DNA from: Armatimonadota bacterium
GTDB taxonomy: Bacteria > Armatimonadota > DTGP01 > JAHWJO01
Direction of reading: 5' to 3'
Assembly (NCBI GenBank): GCA_019348365.1
Contig: JAHWJO010000063.1
Span: 1-13,159 of the forward strand
DNA: 13,159 nt
Position numbers and translations under genes: made by a program. The notes beneath the pieces are model-generated. The model made no database searches. It was given only the letters and a program-made list of their open reading frames with translations, and was not told the DNA's origin. Every line of letters starts with the position of its first letter. Position 1 is the first letter of the stretch. Below are positions 6,464 to 12,194 of the stretch, one piece after another.

Positions 6464-6762
6464 ATGCATGAAGGATCAGGGCGTGTCATTGGAGGGAAAC
6501 TTCGGCAAGCGGATGGAAGGGAGGATGAAAGTCAAGAAAATAGAATTGTTAGCCATCTTCTCCGCGACCATCTCATTAAAGTAGCTCAACGTGAAGGCGG
6601 TTGGGTCCAACTCTATGTAGATCCGGCCACTGGTTTATACTGGGAGTTATCTTATCCGTACGGTGAGATGCATGGTGGAGGCCCCCGATGCTAAAGCAAA
6701 TTACATCGGAAGTGGTGAAGGAGCTTTACGGTTATGAAACATCAAATGGTGATACAGAGTAA
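6464..6762 (+). pseudogene. Imm27-family immunity protein, one-base frameshift
   Basis: The ATG-started frame (with GAGG at 6452-6455) encodes 76 residues and stops at 6692-6694. It carries the Imm27 signature: GGWVQLYVDPATGLYWELSY then PYGEMHGGGP. The family normally continues GGGPP-L..I; here the frame shifts at a run of five C (6682-6686). Adding one C to the run continues as PPMLKQITSEVVKELYGYET to TAA 6760-6762, giving 99 residues, the usual family length. Imm27 proteins are predicted to neutralise toxins of polymorphic/contact-dependent systems. No intact toxin gene is beside it, so it is an orphan. The local sequence is noticeably AT-richer than the surroundings, suggesting acquisition by transfer. 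The homopolymer makes a sequencing error possible. Confidence 0.85.
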
Positions 6763-6805
6763 GTGACGTAATACAAATCATGCCATATAGCTTTAAGAGA
6801 AAATG

Positions 6806-6858
6806 AATCCGCGTTGATCCGCGGTTTCCGCGTAGCAAGCGCAGCGAAGCTCCGCGTC
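6806..6858. repeat. Intergenic GATCCGCGGTTTCCGCG word repeat
   Basis: AATCCGCGTTGATCCGCGGT and TTCCGCGTAGC..AGCGAAGC..TCCGCGTCC lie downstream of the MFS gene. They resemble the reverse-complement version of the CAGATGAACGCAGAT word family at 5268-5348. The rest of the 6763-6890 gap shows nothing else recognisable. Confidence 0.5.
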
Positions 6859-6864
6859 CTATTC

Positions 6865-6890
6865 ACCCCCTGACCCTCAGCAGAAGGGGT
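6865..6890 (-). terminator. Weak stem-loop at the 3' end of the MFS gene
   Basis: ACCCC (6865-6869) pairs with GGGGT (6886-6890) around an inner CTGA-CCC-TCAG hairpin (6870-6880). It lies immediately after the MFS stop codon. There is no T tract, so this is a tentative termination structure only. Confidence 0.3.
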
Positions 6891-8093
6891 TCAACTCTTG
6901 TTCAAGCCGATAGAAGCGAACAGCGCCAGCACGAGGAAAATCCCGGCGGTGTAGTAGGAGGCCGGGCCGGAGAGGTTCCAGTAGGTCCATCCGGTCAGCA
7001 GCGGGCCGATCACCCGCGCCAGGCTCGCCATGCTCTGGTTCGCGCCGAGCACCATCCCCTGCTCCGCCGCGCCGCTCCGCCGCGAGATCAGCCCGTTCAG
7101 CGACGGGATGATCGACCCCTGACCGAACGCCATGAACGCCAGCACCCCGTACAGCATCGCAAAGGAAGTGACCTGCGGGAAGAGATAGTAGCTCGTCGTC
7201 AGCGCGACCAGCCCCACCACCGTCACCCGCACCTCGCCCCACTTCTTCACCATCCGTCCGATGATCCCGCCCTGGAAGATAGCCACGATCAGCCCCAGGT
7301 AGATGAAATAGTACGCGATCTGCTGCGGGGTCATCCCCCACTGGAGTTGGGGGTCGCTCATGAAGAGGGGGAACGCCGCCTGCGTCATCGACGCGGCGAT
7401 CTGGGAGAAGAAGAAGACGAGGATCGGCAGGGCGATCTCCCGCCGCTGCGCGATGCGCGCGAGGTTCTGCCACGAGCTGACGCGCTCGCCGGTGTGGCTC
7501 CCCCGGTCCTTGAGCGATTCGGGGAGGATGAGGAAGATCGCCACGGTGTTCACGCCCGCCAGCAGCGCCGCGCCGAACGCCGGGGCCGCATCGCCGTAGG
7601 GCAGCAGCAGCGCCGCCACCGCCGGGCCGAGGATGAACCCCAGCCCGAACGCCGCCCCGATGATCCCCATCCCCTTCGCCCGGTTCTCCGCCGTCGTCAC
7701 GTCCGCGATGTACGCCTGCGCCGCCGAGATGTTCGCGCCGGAGATGCCGTCCAGAATCCGGGAGACGAACAGCAGCGGCAGCGAGTGGACGAGGAGGGCG
7801 TACCCCATCAGCAGGAACGCCAGGCAGCTCCCGAACACGCTCGTCAGCAGCACCGGCTTCCGCCCCACCCGGTCGCTCAGCCGCCCCAGGATCGGCACGA
7901 AAATGAACTGCATGGCGGAATAGGAGGCCAGCAGCAGCCCCACCGTCATCTCGTTGTCGCCCGTCAGCTCCCGCGCGAAGATGGGCAGCACCGGGAAGAT
8001 GATGCCGAACCCGACGAGATCGAGGAAGACGGTGAGAAAGATCAACAGGAGGGGCGAGGAGAGCGGCTCCCCTCCCCCGGCCCGACGACGCAT
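6891..8093 (-). CDS. MFS transporter, TetA-like (DHA1) efflux family
   Basis: 400 residues from ATG 8093, with about twelve hydrophobic segments. TM1 holds FLDLVGFGIIFPVLPIF (23-39), typical of TetA/tetracycline-resistance-like members. The loop 2-3 motif A is GRLSDRVGRKPVLL (70-83), and a motif C-like GLGFILGPAVAALL lies in TM5 (150-163). Such proteins export small molecules by proton antiport. Sequence cannot distinguish true tetracycline efflux from other drug or metabolite export, so no tet name is given. GGAAGG about eight bases upstream favours ATG 8093; a further in-frame ATG at 8147 adds 18 basic residues and has no Shine-Dalgarno. It diverges from the SRPBCC gene. Confidence 0.9.
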   Translation of the reverse strand: MRRRAGGGEPLSSPLLLIFLTVFLDLVGFGIIFPVLPIFARELTGDNEMTVGLLLASYSAMQFIFVPILGRLSDRVGRKPVLLTSVFGSCLAFLLMGYALLVHSLPLLFVSRILDGISGANISAAQAYIADVTTAENRAKGMGIIGAAFGLGFILGPAVAALLLPYGDAAPAFGAALLAGVNTVAIFLILPESLKDRGSHTGERVSSWQNLARIAQRREIALPILVFFFSQIAASMTQAAFPLFMSDPQLQWGMTPQQIAYYFIYLGLIVAIFQGGIIGRMVKKWGEVRVTVVGLVALTTSYYLFPQVTSFAMLYGVLAFMAFGQGSIIPSLNGLISRRSGAAEQGMVLGANQSMASLARVIGPLLTGWTYWNLSGPASYYTAGIFLVLALFASIGLNKS

Positions 8094-8232
8094 GAGTGCA
8101 TCCTTCCGGAAGGCGGTGGCGGCAAGGTGGTGACGTGATGCCCGCATTACGTTTTACAGATAACACGAGATTATGAAGAAAGCCCCGCCTCCGCCGCAAC
8201 GGAACCGTTCAGCTTCAGCATCTCACCCTTCA

Positions 8233-8241
8233 TGCTATAAT
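8233..8241 (+). promoter_or_regulatory. Extended -10 promoter element (TGCTATAAT)
   Basis: A perfect extended -10 box, TGnTATAAT, stands in the divergent gap between the MFS gene and the SRPBCC gene. No good -35 is seen, as often with extended -10 promoters. If used, transcription would begin near 8248 and run through the repeat words with a leader of about 248 bases before the GTG at 8496. Confidence 0.4.
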
Positions 8242-8270
8242 CTCAGGACCTGCGCAAAACCTGTCGCCAT

Positions 8271-8400
8271 GTGTCCTTCTGAGCGGACCCGCCTGTCTTT
8301 TATCTCCTTCAGGACAGAATATCTATCACGATTGTCCTGCTGAGCCTCGTGCCTGCCATTCTGAACTCTCCTGTTATTCTGAGCGAAGCGAAGAATCTGC
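8271..8400. repeat. Degenerate TTCTGAGCGAAGCGAAGAATC word cluster
   Basis: Four related words occur in 130 bases: TGTCCTTCTGAGCGG (8272-8286), TGTCCTGCTGAGCC (8333-8346), CCATTCTGAACTC (8357-8369), and the full hairpin form ATTCTGAGCGAAGCGAAGAAT (8376-8396). ATTCT/AGAAT forms a short stem in the last. The 8148-8495 gap otherwise holds only the promoter element described separately. Confidence 0.6.
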
Positions 8401-8495
8401 GTTTCCTCCATAGATACGAGATTGGCACATGGGCCGTATCTACCATTACCTGCCGGTGACGTGCGCGTATTGCCGGCGGGACTGGAGCGCCAACC

Positions 8496-9035
8496 GTGAA
8501 TCGTTCATTGAAATGGGGACTTCTCGCCGGGGCCGCCTACGCTTACTGTTCGCTACGTCCCGCGCGCGTGAAGGTCTCCTCCTCTATGCCCGGCGACCCC
8601 GATGAGCTCCTCCGTCTCGTGGCGCAGGTCGAGCGAGAGCCGGAGCTGATTCCTTTCGTGATCCACGTTCAGGTGGAAGGCCGCGAAGACGAAGAGGTGC
8701 AGTATCGCGTCGATGTCGGCGTGGCCGGGATCCCCGGCTGGGCGCGCTTCCGGAAGCGCATCCGGCCCGAAGAGGGGTATGCGGAGTGGACGACGCTGGA
8801 TGGGGTCCTCGAATTCGACCAGCGGGGCCGGATCGTCTGTGACCCGGTTCCGGGCCGACCCGATCGGTTCATCACAACGGTCACCGCCGAGACCCGCTTC
8901 CGCCTCCCTCTGCTGGGGTCGGTTCTCGCCCATGCCAGCCGCCCGTTCCTCACCTACACTTTCTCGGCCTGGCTTCAAAACCTCGAAGCCGCACTTGACG
9001 GAACGGAGCCCGAATGGGCGAATCCCCCACAATAA
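8496..9035 (+). CDS. SRPBCC/START-like domain protein with N-terminal hydrophobic segment
   Basis: 179 residues from a GTG start with GGAG eight bases upstream (8484-8487). A short hydrophobic stretch (LKWGLLAGAAYAYCSL, 5-20) could be a membrane anchor or uncleaved signal. Residues about 25-168 look like the SRPBCC (polyketide cyclase/RatA-like) fold: a first strand KVSSSMPGDPDELLRLVAQV, a helix-turn ending EPELIPFV, alternating strands (VQYRVDVGVAGIPGWARFRK; YAEWTTLDG), and a long C-terminal helix (PFLTYTFSAWLQNLEAAL). These folds bind hydrophobic ligands or act as small enzymes. Specific role unknown; the assignment rests on pattern rather than catalytic residues. Confidence 0.7.
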   Translation: MNRSLKWGLLAGAAYAYCSLRPARVKVSSSMPGDPDELLRLVAQVEREPELIPFVIHVQVEGREDEEVQYRVDVGVAGIPGWARFRKRIRPEEGYAEWTTLDGVLEFDQRGRIVCDPVPGRPDRFITTVTAETRFRLPLLGSVLAHASRPFLTYTFSAWLQNLEAALDGTEPEWANPPQ

Positions 9036-9163
9036 ACGCCGGATGCCCCGGGCGGGAGCTAAAACGGGAGGAACAACCTCCCCGGATTGGGTATCTATAA
9101 GAGTAAGGGCGCGGGTTCGGCCTCCCAACCCTCTCGCTGGAAGGCGAAAAGGCGTAAAAAGCG

Positions 9164-9337
9164 ATGGGACGCGCCGGAAAGAACGTATTCAACCCTACGA
9201 GGGTGAATACGCGATTCCGCCTTGATCCATGGTTTGCCATAATAGTTTTAATCTTCGTTGTTGGAATCGTTTATCGGACCATTTTATGGATCTTATTTCG
9301 GGATCCCAGCCGTTCCGAGCGGTCACGCTCCGGCTGA
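9164..9337 (+). CDS. Small single-pass membrane protein, 57 aa
   Basis: An ATG frame ending at TGA 9335-9337. The N-terminus is basic (GRAGKNVFNPTRVNTRFRLD), followed by a hydrophobic helix WFAIIVLIFVVGIVYRTILW (23-42) and a basic tail (RDPSRSERSRSG). The hydrophobic core and charged flanks look like a true membrane protein. Its stop overlaps the AAAGGAG of the secreted-protein gene, and the two are separated by 16 bases, so they are probably co-transcribed and coupled. The ribosome site (AAGGCG, 9141-9146 or GGCG 9151-9154) is weak. No family recognised. Confidence 0.6.
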   Translation: MGRAGKNVFNPTRVNTRFRLDPWFAIIVLIFVVGIVYRTILWILFRDPSRSERSRSG

Positions 9338-9353
9338 AAGGAGATCGAGCGGG

Positions 9354-10118
9354 ATGAAAATGAAAAGTTGGGTCGTTATGACCACAGCAGTAGCGATTGT
9401 CGCGACGGGAACCTCCACGGCGGCGCTGGCGCCCGAGCGGGGCCTGGCCGGGATTCCTATCGGGGCCAAGGGAGTCGTCGCCCTCCGGAAGTTCGGCAAC
9501 CCCGGCATCGTGACGCCGGGCCTGGACGACCGCACCGGCTTCACCACGACCGAAGCCGCCCCCACCGGCAACCCGTACGCACCGGGTCCCGGCGGCCTCC
9601 CTCCCGGAGCCTCGGAGTACTCGCGGGGTTCTGTCCCTCCGGGCGCATCGGGTTATCGGCCCAGCCCGTCTTCGGGTTATCCGGGCAGCAGCGGCTACCC
9701 CGGCAGCAGCGGGTATCCGGGAGCGGGCTCGCTGCCTCCTGCCGGGGCGGAATCCGTGGCGGCCGGATCGGGCGATGCCGCCGACAGCACCGGGCTGGTG
9801 ACCTGGACCTACAACAGGCTGAAGGGCGGTCCCGTCCTGAAATTCCGGCTCGATGAGGACGGCACCATCGTGGAAACGGTGGCGACCGGTCTCCGGCCTT
9901 CGCCGCTGGCCCGCACCGCGCGCGGCATCAACCTGGGCGATTCCTACGGCAAGGTGCTCCGCGTCTACGGCTTCCCTGAAGAATCCACGACCCAGGGGAA
10001 CGTCATGACGATCAAGTACAACAAGGGGAGCCGGAGTATCGGTTTCCGATTCTATCGCCTCCGCGTGGCGGGCATCGCCATCGCTCAGAAAAAGAGGGCG
10101 ACCAACGCCGTACTGTAA
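9354..10118 (+). CDS. Secreted protein with repeat domain split by a Gly/Pro/Tyr/Ser-rich tract
   Basis: 254 residues from ATG 9354, preceded by AAAGGAGA. A Sec signal peptide is clear (MKMKSWVVMTTAVAIVATGT, cleavage probably after STAALA near residue 26). The C-terminal unit GINLGDSYGKVLRVYGFPEE..VMTIKYNKGSRSIGFRFYRL..AGIAIA resembles small beta-rich repeats of secreted proteins. An earlier half-unit GIPIGAKGVVALRKFGNP and later WTYNRLKGGPVLKFRLDEDG appear to be a second copy, interrupted by about 80 low-complexity residues including (GYPGSS)n. No catalytic motif seen. Longer in-frame starts to 9258 lie inside the small membrane gene region in another frame and lack a signal peptide at their start. 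Function unknown. Confidence 0.75.
   Translation: MKMKSWVVMTTAVAIVATGTSTAALAPERGLAGIPIGAKGVVALRKFGNPGIVTPGLDDRTGFTTTEAAPTGNPYAPGPGGLPPGASEYSRGSVPPGASGYRPSPSSGYPGSSGYPGSSGYPGAGSLPPAGAESVAAGSGDAADSTGLVTWTYNRLKGGPVLKFRLDEDGTIVETVATGLRPSPLARTARGINLGDSYGKVLRVYGFPEESTTQGNVMTIKYNKGSRSIGFRFYRLRVAGIAIAQKKRATNAVL
9675..9728 (+). repeat. Three 18-bp coding tandem repeats (GYPGSS)
   Basis: Units at 9675-9692, 9693-9710 and 9711-9728 encode GYPGSS, GYPGSS and GYPGAG. The first two units differ at silent positions (GGTTATCCG versus GGCTACCCC), so the peptide repeat has been kept while the DNA diverged. Confidence 0.85.
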
Positions 10119-10127
10119 CCGTCGATG

Positions 10128-10220
10128 AGTCGGAAGTCAGAGAGTCGAGAGTCTTCGCGATTCTGCCGAAGATAAGAAGGAGTCGGAATCTCCGACTCCT
10201 CGACTCGCGACTCACCGACT
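10128..10220. repeat. GAGTC/GACTC word cluster with hairpins between the secreted-protein gene and dnaG
   Basis: Left-arm words (AGTCGGAAGTCAGAGAGTCG from 10128) and right-arm words (GACTCCTCGACTCGCGACTC from 10194) form an imperfect long inverted repeat. Nested inside is a perfect 9-bp hairpin AGGAGTCGG-aatct-CCGACTCCT (10178-10200) and TCTTCG...CGAAGA (10152-10172). Nine GANTC sites occur within 87 bases (10127-10213). No T tract follows; it could be an attenuator or a repeat element. Confidence 0.75.
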
Positions 10221-10237
10221 GATAGGCCGAGGTTACA

Positions 10238-12055
10238 ATGGCATCCTCAAGCGATGCGGTCCAGGAGATCAAGCAGCGCCTCGATCTTCTGGAAGTCATC
10301 TCCGATTACGTGAAACTGAGGCCGGCGGGCAGGAGCCACGTCGGCCTCTGTCCGTTCCACTCCGAAAAGACGGGCTCCTTCAACGTCACCCCCGATAAAG
10401 GGATCTGGTACTGCTTCGGTTGCCAGGAGGGCGGCGACGTCTTCAAGTTCCTCCAGAAGATCGAGAACCTCTCCTTCCCCGAAGCCCTGGAACGCCTCGC
10501 GAAACGCGCGGGTGTGACGCTTCCGGAGCATCCGTCCGGCCCCTCCACCTCCGAGCGGGACCGGCTCCGCGCTCTCCACGAGCTCGCCTGCCGGTTTTAC
10601 GAACGCACCCTCTCCCAGACCCCCGCCGCCCTCCAGTATCTCGAACGGCGCGGCATCGCCCCGGAAACCGCGAAAGCGTTCCGACTCGGCTTCGCCCCCG
10701 ACTCCTGGGAGTCTCTCCGCACCCTTTTGCGCCGGGAGCGCGCCTCCGACGACGACCTCCTCAATGCCGGGCTCCTCCGGCGCAAGGCGGGCGAGACGCG
10801 CGGCGGCTACGACGCCTTCCGCGACCGCCTCCTCTTTCCCATCTGCGACGGCGAGGGGAGGGTCATCGCCTTCGGCGGGCGCATCCTGGAAGACCGCGAG
10901 GGCCAGCCCAAGTACATCAACTCCCCGGAGACCCCGATCTTCTCCAAGAAGCGCGTCCTGTACGCGTACCACCGGGCGCTTCCCGCCATCAAAGAGCGCC
11001 GCGAAGCCCTTGTGATGGAGGGGTACATGGACGTGATCGCCGCGCATGAGAACGGCTTCCCCTACGCCGTCGCACCCCTCGGCACGGCCCTCACCCCGGA
11101 GCACCTGCAGCTCCTCAAGCGGCACTGCGACCGGGCGCTCCTCGTCTTCGATGCGGACGGCGCGGGGATGCGGGCGGCGCTGCGAAGCCTCGCCCTGTTC
11201 GAGCAGGCGGAGATGGAGGCGCGGGTGGTCGTCCTCCCGCAGGGGGAAGACCCCGACAGCCTCCTCCGCAAGCGCGGCCCGGCCCCCTTCGCCCAGGCGC
11301 TGGAGGAAGCCCGGCCCCTCCTCGATTACCGGATGGAATCGATTCTGAGTCAACATGACGTGCGTAGCGACGAAGGTTTTGCCCGTGCGATGCGGGAGAT
11401 TGCGCCGTTCCTCTCTCAAGTCCCTTCCAATAATTCATGGATTCACCGCCTCGCCGAGATCCGCAGCGCCGGAGCCCCGGAGCGGGTCGCCTTCTGGGAA
11501 GAGGACGTTCGGCGCCGGGTTCGCGGCGCCCGCTCCGCAGCCCCATCGGATTCGGCCCCGTTTGGCGCCGCCGGTACCGCTCCGTTTGGCGCTGCCGGGG
11601 AAAAGGGAAATAACAACCCGGAAGCCCCGACGGTCAGCACGGCCGTCCTGAACCTCTTCAAGAAAGAGGAGATGATTCTTCGGGGCTGCATGGAGGATCG
11701 CGAGACGGCGGCGGAATTGCTTGCTCATGTCCCCCCGGACCGGTATCTTCGTTCTGAGACGCGGGAACTTGCTACACTGATTCTCACCCGTCTTGCAGCG
11801 GAGGGGACCGAGGAGGAGTGGAATCCCGGCGCGGAGGCCCTCGAATCCGAGACGCTGGGGACGCTGGTGGCCCGCCTCGCCGCCGACCCCACCCCGATCC
11901 CCGACCGCGAGGCGTTGATCAAAATCGGGAATGAATTGTCGCTCCATCGCGAGAAGAAACAAGTGAAGGACCTCACGGAAGGAAGAGAACCGTCCGTTGA
12001 TGAATTAGAAAAAATAAAGCAGATCTATCAGAAGAAGCAGACCGGCTGGAATTGA
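10238..12055 (+). CDS. dnaG: DNA primase
   Basis: 605 residues, normal primase length. It synthesises RNA primers at the replication fork together with the DnaB helicase. The N-terminal CHC2 zinc-binding domain has C38, H41, C59 and C62 (LCPFH...WYCFGC). The RNA polymerase basic motif region is DRLLFPICDGEGRVIAFGGR (196-215). The TOPRIM domain shows E261 in VMEGYMDV, D305/D307 in VFDADGAG and D338/D340 in GEDPDS. All catalytic acids are present. A flexible linker (about 430-465) contains a duplicated APFGAAG heptad, followed by the helical helicase-interacting region. GAGG five bases before the ATG supports the start. It precedes rpoD, the classic macromolecular synthesis operon order. Confidence 0.98.
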   Translation: MASSSDAVQEIKQRLDLLEVISDYVKLRPAGRSHVGLCPFHSEKTGSFNVTPDKGIWYCFGCQEGGDVFKFLQKIENLSFPEALERLAKRAGVTLPEHPSGPSTSERDRLRALHELACRFYERTLSQTPAALQYLERRGIAPETAKAFRLGFAPDSWESLRTLLRRERASDDDLLNAGLLRRKAGETRGGYDAFRDRLLFPICDGEGRVIAFGGRILEDREGQPKYINSPETPIFSKKRVLYAYHRALPAIKERREALVMEGYMDVIAAHENGFPYAVAPLGTALTPEHLQLLKRHCDRALLVFDADGAGMRAALRSLALFEQAEMEARVVVLPQGEDPDSLLRKRGPAPFAQALEEARPLLDYRMESILSQHDVRSDEGFARAMREIAPFLSQVPSNNSWIHRLAEIRSAGAPERVAFWEEDVRRRVRGARSAAPSDSAPFGAAGTAPFGAAGEKGNNNPEAPTVSTAVLNLFKKEEMILRGCMEDRETAAELLAHVPPDRYLRSETRELATLILTRLAAEGTEEEWNPGAEALESETLGTLVARLAADPTPIPDREALIKIGNELSLHREKKQVKDLTEGREPSVDELEKIKQIYQKKQTGWN

Positions 12056-12143
12056 GGGGAGCGGATCAGGACCTCCCTCCCAACGCCGAGCATCTTCTTC
12101 TTGCTATCAGGCGGTCAGGATCAACGGTGCGGATGGAGGACGC

Positions 12144-12178
12144 CAATCCAAAATCCAACATCCCAAATCCAAAATCGC
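12144..12178. repeat. ATCCAAAATCC word repeat upstream of rpoD
   Basis: Tandem degenerate AATCCAAAATCC/AACATCCCAAATCCAAAATC words sit in the 139-base gap between dnaG and rpoD and end 16 bases before the sigma factor start. It is AT-rich in a GC-rich context. Confidence 0.7.
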
Positions 12179-12194
12179 AGGAGTGAGGGCCGCA

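Noticed and set aside
6227..6469. 80-codon minus-strand frame between the TIM barrel and Imm27
   Set aside because: No domain recognised and no clear ribosome site; it overlaps the starts of both flanking genes. Kept only as a remote possibility.
7347..8138. 263-codon plus-strand frame opposite the MFS gene
   Set aside because: Highly charged low-complexity Arg/Glu/Gln/His composition typical of the complement of a membrane protein gene.
8429..8605. 58-codon plus-strand ORF with a CAYC motif
   Set aside because: Only one CxxC pair, weak ribosome site, and the second half overlaps the SRPBCC gene in another frame with basic shadow composition.
9066..9082. GGGAGG-aacaa-CCTCCC hairpin after the SRPBCC gene
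   Set aside because: Only six pairs and no T tract; too weak to call a terminator.
10247..11419. 390-codon minus-strand open frame opposite dnaG
   Set aside because: It is a shadow of GC-rich codons; dnaG on the plus strand has full catalytic motifs.
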